DNA from: Sarcophilus harrisii
Lineage: Eukaryota > Chordata > Mammalia > Dasyuromorphia > Dasyuridae
DNA: 64,000 nucleotides
Assembly: GCF_902635505.1 (NCBI RefSeq)
Contig: NC_045430.1
Span: forward strand, 280,301,181 to 280,365,180
Reading direction: 5' to 3'
The notes below the pieces were generated by a model. The model was not told the DNA's origin and did not search any database. It saw nothing but the letters and a program-made list of their open reading frames with translations. Of this stretch, positions 44,046-55,989 are shown in pieces. The number at the start of each line of letters is the position of its first letter. The first letter of the stretch is position 1. The position numbers and the translations under genes are program-made.

Positions 44046-44455
44046 ATTTGCCTTTATTTTTTTGTGTTTTGGGTGGGAAAAGATAGGATGAAAATGGCTG
44101 ACCCAGAACTGATGCCAGGGCAGTAGGTACGGCACTTTGGTGCTCCTGATGAGTTCGAGTTAATATGTCCAAGAGAACTAAATTTGGACTGTGGGACATA
44201 ATTGCTTGCATACTCAAATGATCTTTGAGAACCAGTTTGGAGAGCTTAGCAGAGAGATTGTTAATTTTCACAAGAGGGAAGAGTATGGTCTGTGATAGAG
44301 CTCAATTGCAACTTCTGGCAAATTTTTAGAATAAACTAGAAAAAAAAAAGGATTAGAAAAAGAAGCCATCACAAGGGGCCAACACATCTTTAAGAAGAGG
44401 CCATGCCATATGAAACTAATCACCTTTTTAGTCAGGGATGCTGTTCTCTTACCTT

Positions 44456-45108
44456 TCTTATCTATCCATCGATCCGTCCATCTGTCCGTCTGTCTATCTA
44501 TCCATCCATCCATCCATCTGTCTGTCCGTCTATTTATCTATTCATCCATCCATTCGTCCATCTGTCTGTCTATCTATCCATCCACCCGTCCATCTGTCCG
44601 TCTATCTATCTATCCATCCATCCGCCCATCTGTCTGTCCGTCTATCTATCCATCCATCCATCTGTCCATCTGTCCGTCCGTCTATCTATCCATCCACCCG
44701 TCCATCTGTCCGTCTATCTATCTATCCATCCATCCGTCCATCCGTCTGTCTATCCATCCATCCATCTGTCCATCTGTCTATCTATCCATCCACCCGTCCA
44801 TCTGTCCGTCTATCTATCTATCCATCCATCCGTCCATCTGTCTGTCTATCTATCTATCCATCCATCTGTCCATCTGTCCATCTATCTATCCATCCATCCG
44901 TCCATCCGTCTGTCTATCTATCCATCCATATGTCCATCCGTCCGTCTATCTATCTATCCATCCATCTGTCCATCTGTCCATCTATCTATCCATCCATCCG
45001 TCCATCCGTCTGTCTATCTATCTATCCATCCATATGTCCATCCGTCCGTCTATCTATCTCTCCATCCCTCTGTCCATCTGTCTGTCTATCTATCTATTTA
45101 TCTATCCA
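44456..45108. repeat. 650-base tetranucleotide array (TCCA/TCTA/TCTG/TCCG)
   Basis: Built of tctatctatccatccatccg type blocks. A four-base period cannot meet a stop here, so all three plus frames stay open for about 230-250 codons. Longer units recur: the block tccatccgtccgtctatcta appears at about 44933 and 45037 (104 apart), and the block cacccgtccatctgtccgtc at about 44584, 44694 and 44791. Confidence 0.93.
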
Positions 45109-45627
45109 TTGCTCCCTGCCTCCTACATGGCTATAGGGGAATGTGGTTGATATAAATTACATAGATTTTAGCAAAGCATTCAGCAAAGTGGCTCTTGCTG
45201 TTCTGTTAGAGAAGATGGCAAAACTGTTGAGTAAATAATTACACAGACCCCTGCAGTTTGATTTGAAAATACTTGAATTGCTGGACCCAAAGAATAGCCC
45301 TTAACGTTTCAAAGTCAATTTAGAAAAAAGGTCTCCAGTGGAGTGACCCGAGGAATCCCATTTTGGTCTTATCTTTTTAAATTTTTTTTTAATTAATCAT
45401 CAGTGACTACACTTAGACGTGGCAGGCTTTTCAGATCTGCAGATCATACAAAGTGGGGAAGGACCACTAGGTGGATAGATAACAGAATCAAGTTTGATTC
45501 TGCACAACCAAATCTCCCAAGACAAAATGTAGTAGGGATGGCTGGGAAGTCATATGCTTAGATTTTATTTTTTTACAAGTATAAGTTTCAGAAAGAAGGG
45601 ATGGTTTAACAATAGTTTATATCAAAA

Positions 45628-45870
45628 GATAACAATGATAGTTAACATTTCCATGGCCTTCCAGTTTTCAAAGTGCTTTACAACAATAGTATTTTATTTG
45701 AATCTCACACCAACCCTAGGAGGTAAATATTATTATGATCATCGTTTGATAGTTGAGGACATGAAGGCAGGCAGAGGTGCCCAAGTAATACAGCTAGTTA
45801 ATATCTGAGTCAGCATTCGAACTCAGGGCTCGTTGATTGAGTCCCAGACCTCTGTGTATCTGTTCACCTA
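45628..45870 (-). repeat. Antisense THER/MIR SINE, nearly full length
   Basis: Reads 'gatagttaacatttccatgg', 'tcaaagtgctttacaacaat', 'ccaaccctaggaggtaaata', 'attcgaactcagggctcgtt'. It sits between two parts of the L3/CR1 copy. Confidence 0.8.
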
Positions 45871-46394
45871 TTTCAGTACCAGCTGATGACTGATGCAAGC
45901 CCCAGATGAGGCATCAGTGTGTGTTGGCAGTAAGAGCTGCATCCCAAGAACAGAGGTCCAGCATCAGGAAGCTCTGAGTCCTATCCCTCCTCCCTGGGTC
46001 AGGTATTCATGGCCCTCTGGTGTCCTAGCATGGGAAGGCAGACCAAGCACAGGGATGAGTTGACGAAACTTAAGAAATTAGCCCGGGAGCATCTGGGAGA
46101 CGTGTCCCCTCGAGTAATGGCTGTCCCTGGGGAGAGAGAACACTTTGTCTGCTTTGCCCCAGGGGGCAGAGCTGGGAGCGCTGATGGAATTTACAAAGAG
46201 TAGACTGAGGCTTGACTTCAGGAGAAACTTCCTAAGGATCAGAGCTGTGACTTGGGTGAGAGTTGAAATTATTCCTTCTCTGGTTATAGAAGAGATGCTT
46301 CTGCAGGGATGGGCTGGACCAAAACCAAAGTCTGTTGAGTGATCATGGATTTCACCGAGAAGGCTTGATAATATATTGGGTTAGATACAATCAT

Positions 46395-46460
46395 AATATC
46401 AATCAATCAAACATTTACTAAGGGCTTACTATGTGCAGGGTATTCCATAGCCAGGAGAAT
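46395..46460 (-). repeat. Short antisense L2-type tail
   Basis: Reads 'caatcaatcaaacatttact aagggcttactatgtgc'. Confidence 0.75.
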
Positions 46461-46569
46461 CTGCCATCCACACAAGTCTCTCTTCAATTTAGAGGCGATA
46501 TTAGATTTCTTTCATGTGACTAGCAAATACCTCTGGTGATCCTACAGACCTATGTTTTATTTCTGCCAT

Positions 46570-46745
46570 GATGTTGGTGAGAGGCAATGCAGAGCAGTAG
46601 GTGGAAAGCCTGCCCCAGAGCCAGCATTGCTTGGGACAAGTCCCATTTCTGCTACCTATTGTCTCTGTGATCCTGGAAAAGTCATTTAAACTCTTATGGT
46701 CTCAGGAAACTTTGTGAGATTATAAGTGAAAAATGAGCACTGATC
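46570..46745 (+). repeat. MIR-like SINE
   Basis: Contains 'tctctgtgatcctggaaaag tcatttaaac' and a degenerate tail, sense. Confidence 0.6.
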
Positions 46746-46930
46746 TCCATTTGTAAAAGAGGCTGCCTATCCTAAGGAAATTAGAGGTACAATGAAAAAA
46801 AAAATGGCTTGAATAATCAAGGTGATCCAATAAAGGTGCCTCTGCTGTTAGCTCTGTCTGGGAATCTTATAAAATGTTGATGTCTAGAGGGCACCTTGTT
46901 GGCTTGCTTTGAGGCTTAATCCCTCCTGTT

Positions 46931-47396
46931 GGGGTGTGAGACAGGATCTGTGGATTTCTGGTAGCTGTTGTGAGATAGTTTTGCTGCTCATTGGGAAAAG
47001 AAGCCCATGACTGTGGAGAAAGCCCAAGCAAGAGCAATCTCATCCCCTAGATGGTGAGAAGCTGGAAAACAGTAGGATGGATTTACTGTGAGAACTCAAA
47101 AATCTCTCAGGATAAAGAAATGAGTAAGGAAGGAGATTATTTTTTTTTTTCCTATGAGGAGCTTCAGCAGAGACTTCCCAGCAGCTCCAACAGCCTGGGT
47201 AATGTTTGGATGAATGGCTGTGGGATAGGATCTGGGCATTTCTGATGGTTTCTGGGAGATGGTTTTGCTGCTCCTTGGGAAAAGGAGCCCATGCATGTGG
47301 AGAAAGCCCAAGCAAGAGCAATCTCATCCCCCAGCTGGTGAGAAGCTGGAAAACAGAAGGATGGATTTACTGTGAGAACTCAAGAATCACTCAATC
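46931..47396 (+). repeat. Duplicated block, offset 284 bases
   Basis: Copy 1 is about 46931-47112, copy 2 about 47215-47396. Both hold agaaagcccaagcaagagca, atctcatccccc/ta, gtgagaagctggaaaaca and ggatggatttactgtgagaa. About 90% alike by eye; the intervening 100 bases occur once. Family unknown. Confidence 0.85.
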
Positions 47397-47500
47397 AACA
47401 AGCATTTATTAAGTGCTTACTGTGTGCCAAGCCCAGGGAACACAATACAAGCAGAAAGACAATCCATGTCCTCAAGGAGCTTATATTCTAAAGGAGGAAG
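47393..47500 (-). repeat. Antisense L2-type tail
   Basis: Reads 'caatcaacaagcatttatta', 'agtgcttactgtgtgccaag', 'cctcaaggagcttatattct'. It directly abuts the duplicated block. Confidence 0.85.
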
Positions 47501-48835
47501 ACAGTAGATGGGAAGAGTCTGGGGAAACATACCTCCCCAAGGAACCCTCCTTAAAGGGAAGTTCTGGGAGGAGCTGTCCAATCAGAGGGAGAGGCTGCCC
47601 GAGGGCTGGAGGGAGATTCAAAGAGGAAGAAGTTTCTCAGGCACACTGGAGCGGAAGGAAGGTTCACTTCCTCGGGGTCACAGGTAATAATGACCGTGAC
47701 AGGATTTGAACTTGAGCAAACAATCAGATTGCCTCCAGGTAACTCCCTCAGCCACCTCCACCTGCCTGGCTGCCTCGTTGGGGGAGGGGGGGAGAGGTAC
47801 GTGAGTGATGGATGGGAGGAGAGGTTACCCACATTATCTCTTTTCAATCATAGGAACACTTGGGATCCACCTACAATGTGCGAGGCCCCGGGCGCTTCTT
47901 GACTCTCAGCTGGTCCTTCCCACAGGCAGGAGACAGGCAGGGCAGGTGTTAGTATCCCTACTTTTAACTGGGAGAAACAGCCTCAGGGAGCCGGAATGAC
48001 TGACAGCCCATTTCTAGGCACCCAGTTCTAGATGGGACTTTGGTAAGTTGGAAAGGGTGGAGAGGAGAGCAAACAGTAGAAAGAAGAGTTCTGAGCTTGT
48101 GCCCTTTGGGGACTGGGGCGGAAGGAGACCGAGATTTGTATCCAGAAGACCATCCTATGGAAGAGAGAGACTATTCTTCTTTTAGGACCTGGAGGCCAGA
48201 ATGAGAGCCAGCCCCTTAAAGGCAAATGATGTAAAAGTCATACAACTCCCCAACCATCAGAGTTGTCCCAGAATGCAATGGGCTCCTTCCACCAGACGCA
48301 GATACCCATTTGTCAGAGATTTAGTAAAGAAAATTTTTGTTGAATTCCAACTCAGGCCAAATGGTCTTCAAAGTCCCTTCCAGCTCGGAGGTTCTGGGAT
48401 CCTTTGAGCTGCTAGAGGTTACACAGCTAGAAAATGGTGACATCGAACTTTCATCCCCATCCCATCAACCCCATGCCTTGTGCTCCTGCCCCAGAGCTGG
48501 TCCCTTTTGTTCTGGCCAAACTCTGGTTGGTTGGCCAAGTCCCTGCGGAAAATGACAGCCTGTCACCTCCCCTCCCCGCCATGCTCAGACTCAGGGCTTT
48601 TGGTGATGGAACAGTGTGAACACTCTGCCATTGCTTAGCGGGCTGTGGTCCCAAAGACTGGAGATGAGAGCCCACAAAGCACCCCCTCCCTCCCACCCTC
48701 AATCTCCTTAGCTTTACCTAGCACCTTGTTCCATCAGGATTAAGTATGAGCATGTGCTTATCTCTGTATGTGCAGGGACACATCGATGTTCAGGAGTTAG
48801 CCAGAGACCCTGCCCAGTGCCCTGCGTGGGGTGTG
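47501..48835. other. Unclassified stretch
   Basis: Mixed sequence. A short L3/CR1-like end (tcttcaaagtcccttccagc) is seen near 48360-48410. Otherwise nothing recognised. Confidence 0.4.
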
Positions 48836-48837
48836 AG

Positions 48838-49060
48838 CACACACACACACACATGTGTGCGTGAGTGTATATTTGTGCATGTGAGTTGTGAGTGCATTTT
48901 GTGCAGGTGTGATCACACACTGTGTATTTGTGCACGTGTGCACTACTTTATCTGCATGTTCCTGTGTATGCACTGCATCTGTGTATGTGTGCAATGTGTG
49001 AGTACATGATTGTGCATGTGCATGCATGCATGTGTGTGTTCATGTATGTAAGACCAGGCC
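48838..49060. repeat. Degenerate CA/TG-rich tract
   Basis: Begins with about eight CA units and goes on as tgtgtgcgtgagtgtatatt and similar alternating purine-pyrimidine text, prone to Z-DNA. Confidence 0.85.
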
Positions 49061-49104
49061 CTCAGACTTTACATAGTGAGGAAAGAAGCCTTTGTTTTCT
49101 CCAG

Positions 49105-49240
49105 CTCATGACTCAATTTGATCTTGGGTAAGTCTCATATTCTCAATGGGCTCAATTTTCCCATCTTTAAAACAGAGAGATTGGACTTCTGAGATTTCCT
49201 CTAACTCAGACTTTGTGACTCCATGATCCCGACCTTCACT
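49105..49240 (+). repeat. MIR-like SINE fragment
   Basis: Contains 'gatcttgggtaagtctcata', 'aattttcccatctttaaaac' and 'gattggacttctgagatttc', sense. Confidence 0.6.
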
Positions 49241-49349
49241 CCTCACAGATGGATCCTGAGGGTCCTCAGGTTAAACCTTTCCATAGTATCAATAGCTACG
49301 GCCAAAAATGGATCTTGAAAAATCATCTGCTGTCATGGGGTTCCTCCAA

Positions 49350-49765
49350 AAGAACATAAGCCCCGTGAAGGCAGGACCGCTTCATCTCATTTCCTAGCCC
49401 AGGCCTTGGACATCAGGTGTGATTAATAAATGCTTATTAAATGTAATTGAGTTGGAATGATTTAGCATCTTTGAAGGAGAGGGCTGAGAAAGCAAAGGGA
49501 GCCCTGGCTGAGTTTTCCAACACAATTGTGTCCCCTTTGATTTTCATTAGAACACATTTCTTTTTCTGCCCTTCTCTCCATGGTTGCCTGATACTTTTTT
49601 TTTTTTAATGTCCCTATCTATATATACATCTCATTTCTGCCATTCACATTCAGGTGTCTTAAGAAGAGGGGCTGTTTTCATTTCTGTCTGTGTCCCAAGT
49701 GCCTGGAAAATTCTTGGCACATAGTTGATGCTTAATAAGTGCCCGTGGACTCATTGTTTGATTGA
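49350..49765 (+). repeat. Two L2 3' ends, sense
   Basis: About 49350-49450 ('gaacataagccccgtgaagg', 'gattaataaatgcttattaa') and about 49560-49765 ('tgtcccaagtgcctggaaaa', 'cttggcacatagttgatgct taataag'). Confidence 0.75.
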
Positions 49766-49849
49766 AGGATAATTGCCACATCCCTTGTGGCAATCATGAT
49801 CTCAGATAAGAAAAAAAGCTAAATTAGTCCTAATTAAAAGAGATAATTA

Positions 49850-50735
49850 ATGAATAATAATTCATTTTGTTAAAATACACCACAGACAATGAAGAAATAT
49901 CAACAATTTCTACAACAAATTTCTCCGGTAAAGGTTTCATTTCTCAAATATATGGGCAAGCAAGTCAAATTTAAGAAAAATATAAAAATCATTCCCTAAT
50001 TGATAAATGGCCAAAGGATATGAAGAATCAGTTTTCAGAGGAAGAAGGTGTATAAAATCTATAGGTGTATAAAAGTGCTTTAAATCACTGTTGCTTAGAG
50101 AAATTCAAATTAAAACAACTCTGAAGTACCACCTCATACCTAAGAGAAGTACTAAGTGCTTGAGGGGATGGGAGAAAATAGGTATATTAATGAATTGGTG
50201 GAAAACTGAACCAATGGAACTATTTTGGAGAACAATCTGGAACTGTGTCTAAAGGAATATAAAGCCACACTTACTTTGATCCAGCAATACCCCTAGTAAG
50301 GTTGTACTACAAAGAGATCAAAGGAAAGGAAAAGGGCTTATATATGCAAAAAATTTATATTAGCTTTTTTTTTTTTTTTGGAGTGGCAAAGAATTGGAAA
50401 TTGAAGGGATGTCCATTAGTTGGGGAATGGCCGACCAAGTTTTTGTATATGATTATGATGGAATACTATTATGCTACAAGAAATAACAAGGGAGTTGGTT
50501 TCAGAAAAAAATGGTAAAACCTATAGGAATGAATACAAAGTAAAGTGAGAAGAAGCAGCAGGTCAGTATGCACAGTAACAGCAAGGTTGCACTGAGGATC
50601 TACTATGAAAGACTTGGATACTCTCATCATTATAAAGATCCAAGACAGTTCCAAAGGATTCATGATGAACAAATTTTGTCCACCTCCAGAGAGAGAACTG
50701 ATAAACTCTGAGTACAAATTGAAAATCATTCTTTC
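49850..50735 (+). repeat. L1 LINE 3' end, sense
   Basis: Reads 'tgataaatggccaaaggata', 'agagaaattcaaattaaaac', 'ttttggagaacaatctggaa', 'gatccagcaatacccctagt', 'ttgaagggatgtccattagt tggggaatggc' and 'ccacctccagagagagaact'. 5'-truncated and decayed. Confidence 0.85.
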
Positions 50736-50769
50736 TTCCTTCTTCCTTTCCTCCTTCCCTTTCTTCCTT

Positions 50770-50985
50770 TATTGAAGGAGATGGAAAAGCACTGGACTTG
50801 GAATCAACAAAATACTAAGTTCAGATACCAACTTGTCTGATCTTGAGCAAGTCTCACTTTGCTCATTTGTAAAATGAAAAAAAAAAAATGGAAACAATAT
50901 AATTCCTGTAGTACTTATTCCACAGGGTTATCGTGAGGATGGAATGAAATCATGAATATCACCCACTTTAAAGGAATCTGTACAT
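50770..50985 (+). repeat. MIR-like SINE
   Basis: Contains 'agcactggacttggaatcaa', 'cttgagcaagtctcactttg ctcatttgtaaaatg' and 'cacagggttatcgtgaggat', sense; an A run interrupts the tail. Confidence 0.75.
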
Positions 50986-51079
50986 GTTAAGTATTATGAT
51001 CCTGTCAAAAATAATGACAGACCTTGCTGCATGATGCTGGGCAAGTCACTTACCCCTCAACAAAAGAAAAAAAATTAAT

Positions 51080-52675
51080 GACAGAGTTTGGCACTTGGGA
51101 GCCTGGTCAACTGATGAGCTTAAATGGATAAGGCCACTGTAGAGCTTGGAAAATGTGAGAATTCAGTGCCTTCTGGAGAGATCAGAACATCCCTAGGAAG
51201 CGATTCAGGATGAGTACTGAGATAACTTGTATAATCTTTTGTTCTTCCTTCTTGGAAAAAAAGTGAGACAACCAAGGGCAAGCTTTTTGTCCTGATGAAA
51301 TTGTCTCATTGTCCATAGCCAGCCAGCAGCAGCCAGGCTGAAGTGTCTGCTGGGCATGAAATGTCCCAGGAGAAAAGGTCCCTGACCTCACCTGCCAGGA
51401 CAATCCTAGTCCCGAACTCAGAAATGCCCCTTGGCAGAATCTCTTCCCTTAGGAGCCAGAGTCATGTGAGCTCCTTAGCAAGACCCCGTGAGGCAAGATG
51501 TACCCATCTTGTGTGTATGTGTGTGTGTGTGTAGATTAGTCATATTGAAGTGTACAGGGGGCTTGCCTCATATAATTGAGGCTACAATAATATTCGAATT
51601 CACCATTAATAGGCTCTGTAGTCTTCATTCTTTGGTGACATCAAACATCAATTCTTCCACTCGGACCTGAGCCCAACAGAACTCAGCCATAGCTTCTTTG
51701 AACAGTTAATTGGGCCTTTTACTATATTTCACTCTTCCACCAGATGGTGTCTCTCAAGCCTCTCAGCTGAGCTCTTTTCTGGCTGAAAGAAAACTGGCAT
51801 CCTTATTGTTTGCTTGGTTTCATTTAACTACTGTAAATAGAAGCGTACTTGCCATCAACATCCGACAGGAAAGTTTTGGTCTGAATCAGAGATGCCCTAT
51901 TTTCCTCTAGCAGAACTAACTGGAAAGAAAAAACTGAATTTCTTTGAGAACATCTTTCATTTTTCCATGATGTGTTTAGAAATTCTGCAGGGGAAAATCT
52001 TCAAAAAAAGGACACCAAACTATATTGAGATGCTCCACTTATCTGTGCACTGAGGTTGAACTGTCAGTAGATGATGTCAGAGTGGCATCTTTTCATCGAA
52101 AGCATCCTAACCTTTGACATTGAGACTGAGATGAAAGGGACAAGATCGCACTGTGGGCTGCACTTTTAAAGAAGATGTGCTGCCAAGTGGAGAGCCTGAA
52201 GGAAGTTGGCAAAATCAAAGGAAATAGGAGGTCCTCTGTTAAAAAAAATGCCAGCAGATCCCAAGAGAGCAATCAGGCATTGGTGAAGAACATTTCAGAG
52301 GTCTACTTCCCTCCCTGCTTTGCGCTGCTGAGATTTGTAATTCAACTGTAAGAAATTTAGACAAAAAAAGAAATAACATCTTGTGTATATATATAGAGAG
52401 AGTGTGTGAGCCTGGAGGGGGGGAAGACCTATGCTCTAAGTAACTTTTTAAGATATAGATAATAGAGAAGATGCCAGCTTACATTGGTAGAGAGACTTTC
52501 CTCATCTGGGAGTTCCTTATACTAACTAAATTACAGATCCCATTCTATTCCTCTCCCTATGAATTTGTCATGGACATTATTTTAATGGTTATAGGAATTC
52601 ATGGAGCCATGGATGGAGATGTTGTCCCCACTAGTGCAGATCACAATTCGTTCATACTTTCACATCCTGAATCAT
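51080..52675. other. Stretch with no recognised repeat or gene
   Basis: 1.6 kb of ordinary composition apart from a short (TG)n at about 51513-51532 and 'tatatatatagagagag' near 52390. No exon is recognisable. It is one of the longest non-repeat blocks between LRRC72 and SOSTDC1. Confidence 0.5.
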
Positions 52676-52679
52676 TCTA

Positions 52680-52965
52680 GTCCTTCCTTCCTCTCTTTCT
52701 CTCTCTCCCTCTTCCTTCATTTCTTTCTCTATCTTTTTCTTTCTTTCTCCCTCCCTCCCTTTTTATCTCTCTCTCCCTTAGTTCCTTTTACTTTCTCTTT
52801 TCTTTCCTTCCTTCCTTCCTTCCTTCCTTCCTTCTTTCCTTCCTTCCTTCCTTCCTTCCTTCCTTCCTTCCTTCCTTCCTTCCTTCCTTCCTTCCTTCCT
52901 CCCTTCCTTCCTCTCCTCCTTCCTTCCTTCTTCCTTCCCTTCCTTCTTTCCTCCCTTCTTTTAAC
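52680..52965. repeat. (TTCC)n array
   Basis: Degenerate T/C text from 52680, near-perfect TTCC from about 52803 to 52900, with ctcc variants after. Confidence 0.93.
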
Positions 52966-53059
52966 AAGCATTTCTAAGTGCCTACTAAAAGTAGGCACCT
53001 TTCTTGTCCGTGTTGTTTCCTAAATCTTCCGTCAAAGATTTGCCGATTGTCCTCAAGGC

Positions 53060-54118
53060 CTGTCTTTCTCTGGGCTTTGTAATATTTCACAGATCCCAGA
53101 ATAGACTTCAAAGGGTCCATTATTACTTCCCCCCTTCCCATCATGGCCAGCTCAGCTGTTCTGACCCCACAAACCCTTTCTAATACCTTTCAGATCCTTA
53201 TCCACAGATCCCTGGTATCAGGGTATAATTTCCTTTCAACTATCAATGGCTTTCTATTGCTCTTCTGTCCTTTGGCTATTTGTATTCTTCTAAAGTCTTT
53301 ATGTTCCAAGAATCATTTCATTGCTTATGTAGCTTCTCTGGGAGCACAGGACTGGGCCCAGAGACTGAGCCTTCCCTTCTTCCATTCAGGCCCACTCAGC
53401 TAAAGAGACTCCCTTCATTGATGCTAGTCATCCACTTCCCTGGGAATTCAAGTCTTGAAGAACTGCCAGTGGTACTAAGGAATAGAGCCTTGCCTGTGGA
53501 GCTAGACTCCGGTGTGATTTTCTAATTTATATTTTGCAGTGGGAAATAACCCCAACCCCCTTATTCTGTGTCCTAGTGCTCCTATAGCCTATGCAGGTGA
53601 GATCATTTGAGGAGTTCTCTGATTAAGGAGAGACCTAGCTGGGACAAATGTGCTGGTATTAAACAAATTAGGATTGTGCTGTTTTCCCTAATCCTGTTAT
53701 CTCCTTTCCGGTCAGTTCTGGGCTCAGCATTTTCCCCTCACATGGTCTGTTCCACATTGGTGGGCTACTGAGCCAGTTCGACTGACTTCCCATCCCACTT
53801 AAGCTGATACAATGCACTATCCCTTCATTTGGAATGCTTTTTTCCTTCTTGGTTTCCATGACGCCATACTCTCCTAGCATCTCCCTTACATCCCTATCTC
53901 CTCTGTTTTATTTGTGAGTTCCTCTTCTGCTTATCTCTCCAATGCTGATATTCTCCAAGGTTCTGTCCTGGGCTCTCTCCTCTTCCCCAGGCAAACTCAT
54001 TCAACCAGTTGCCTTCAGTTAATGGTTATTTATTTTCAGCCCCAACCTCTTTTCCAGGTTCCAGGTTGGAGTCTCCAGCAGTTGGCTGACTCCTATTTTC
54101 CTCCAATATAATCAACAT
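53060..54118 (+). repeat. L2 LINE remnants, sense
   Basis: About 53140-53640 carries degenerate text of the L2 3' half ('tatcaatggctttctattgc'), and about 53940-54118 the reverse-transcriptase block 'caaggttctgtcctgggctc tctcctcttcc' (QGSVLGxLLF). Old and broken. Confidence 0.5.
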
Positions 54119-54537
54119 GTCATCACTCAACACATGTTTATTAAGTACCAGGTCTATGGTAAGGACAGGACATAGACAGTAGCTGGGAGCTGCACAACTA
54201 AAATTTATGTAGGGCGTCTGGGAGGCAAGACCTTAAGGGCCACAAAGACCTCCTTGCACTTTTTTCTGTAACTTTCTTTTGATTTGGGGGGAAAACTTGT
54301 TATCACCATCACGTACCATTTTGCGGTGTGAGAATCAGGAAGCCAGAAAGACTTGACCTCGAGTATGGCCACTGATGAATACTTGCAGGGTGACCCTGAA
54401 TAAGACAGTGACTTCTCAGTGCTCCCAGCACCTCTCTAAGACTAAAAGTTGCGCATGAAGAACCAGTCTGCATTCACAGCAAGAGAGTCCTAAACCAAAG
54501 AAACCGCAAGTGCCGACCTTTCTCCCATTTATATTTT

Positions 54538-55080
54538 ATCAATCAAACAGTAACATTTACTAAGCACCTACTGTGTGCCAGGCACTGTGCTAAGGACTAG
54601 GGGTGCCAAAGGAGGCAAAAGGAGCTTGCAATTTACTGGGGAGAGAGCACAATAAGCAAACACTGATGTACAAACAACCACCATAGAGGATAAGAAATGA
54701 TTAACATAGGGAGCATGCTAGAATTAAGAGGGGATAGGGAAGACTGGATTTTAGTTGGGACTTGAGGGAAGCCAGAGAGGTCAATAATTAGAGCAGAGGA
54801 GACAGTTCTCCAATGTGAGGGGAGCCAGAGAATACTTAGAACTGAGAGAGGGAGTGTCTTGGTGGGACAGCCAGGAGGCCAAGGCCAGTGGATTGAAGAG
54901 TATGTGGAAAGAGGGAGGTATAAGGAGAGTAGAGAGGGAGGAGGGGACTGGGTCATGAAGGGCTTTAAATGCCTAAACAGATCAGGTTTGTATCTCATCC
55001 TGGAGGCAAGAAGGAGCCACTAGAGTCTATTGAGTAGGAGGTGACATGGTTAGATTTGTGCTTTAGGAAATATCTTTAGT
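54538..55080 (-). repeat. Long antisense L2-type tail with extended body
   Basis: Begins 'aatcaaacagtaacatttac', 'cacctactgtgtgccaggca', then continues with 'gggcttt aaatgcctaaaca', 'aggaggtgacatggttagat' and 'gctttaggaaatatctttag', an extended repeat body also seen in part at 36880-37035. Confidence 0.7.
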
Positions 55081-55329
55081 GGTTCAATGGAGGATAGAAT
55101 GGAGTATGGAGAGGCACCAGGGTGTTAGCCATGGCAGAGAAGAGAAGGGGACATATTCAGAAGATGTTACAAAGGTAAAAACAACAGGTGCTGGCAGCAG
55201 ATAAGCTACGGGAGGTGAGAGAACTTGTCTGTATGTCCTCTCCCTCTCCCACATCCCTGGATGTACATGATGGGTGCTCAGCATGTGAGAGGTGCTCAGT
55301 GATGTCTGCTGGAGATACGATGTCTGCAA

Positions 55330-55985
55330 AGAAAGGACAGCCGATCTGGAGCGAGGGGAGACATCGGTTCCATCCTCGGACTGTGGGATACTGAGCAAGT
55401 CCTATCATTTCTCTGAGTCTCAGTTTCCTCAACTTTAAAATGGGGATAAATTCTTCAAGGGATGTTGTAAGTAACAAGTTTCATGATGTTCTTGGCCAAT
55501 GGGAGCCATTATCATATATTTGTTGTACATGAGTCATCGGTTCTTACTCAGGTTTCATTTTCTCTATACCTTAAGAAAGCTAAAGGCAGAGAAACACCTG
55601 AAGAGTCCATCCTACTTGGCCCTGGGAGCCTCTTTACTCCCCTCCCTCTGTCCACAATCAGTTTAGTCATTAAAAAAGAAATGATAGTAGCCATATAGAC
55701 CCAAGGGATCTCTGGATAGAATCTAATTCTTGAACAGAAAAGAAAATCGCATCGTTCTTTCCACTAAGGACAACTGGTAGCGTAGTAGACAAAACATCGG
55801 ACTCAGAGTTAGGAAGATCTGAGTGAAAATCTTGTCTCAAATACTTTATAGTCTCGGCCTCTTTAGTTTCCTCATTTGTAAAAAGGGATTAAACAGCACC
55901 TACTTTTCAGAGTTGTTATGAAGATCAAGCAACCAGCACATAGCATATAGTTCGATGCTATCTAAATGCTTATTTCCTTCTCTTT
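55330..55985 (+). repeat. Two MIR-like SINEs
   Basis: About 55330-55480 ('gatactgagcaagtcctatc', 'tctcagtttcctcaacttta') and about 55765-55985 ('actcagagttaggaagatct', 'agtttcctcatttgtaaaaa', 'cagagttgttatgaagatca'), both sense. Confidence 0.75.
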
Positions 55986-55989
55986 TCTT

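Larger units (their letters stand above)
44090..46370 (+). repeat. L3/CR1-type LINE, sense, interrupted twice
   Basis: Degenerate ORF2 and tail in order: 'gatgagttcgagttaatatg', 'gggccaacacatctttaaga', 'ggccatgccatatgaaacta', then after an array 'tagattttagcaaagcattc', 'gtgacccgaggaatcccatt' (the reverse transcriptase GIPQGSxLG block), 'cagatctgcagatcatacaa', and a tail at 46185-46330 ('gaggcttgacttcaggagaa acttcctaaggatcagagct'). It is interrupted by a tetranucleotide array (44456-45108) and an antisense SINE (45628-45870). No frame is intact. Confidence 0.75.

Noticed and set aside
38893-45108. Regular repeats that might be taken for a CRISPR array
   Set aside because: These are simple-sequence satellites in a mammalian genome; there are no constant repeats with unique spacers and no cas genes.
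44403-45155. Three overlapping open frames of about 230-250 codons (Ser-Ile-His-Pro type)
   Set aside because: A tetranucleotide repeat without stop triplets opens all three frames. It is an array, not a gene.
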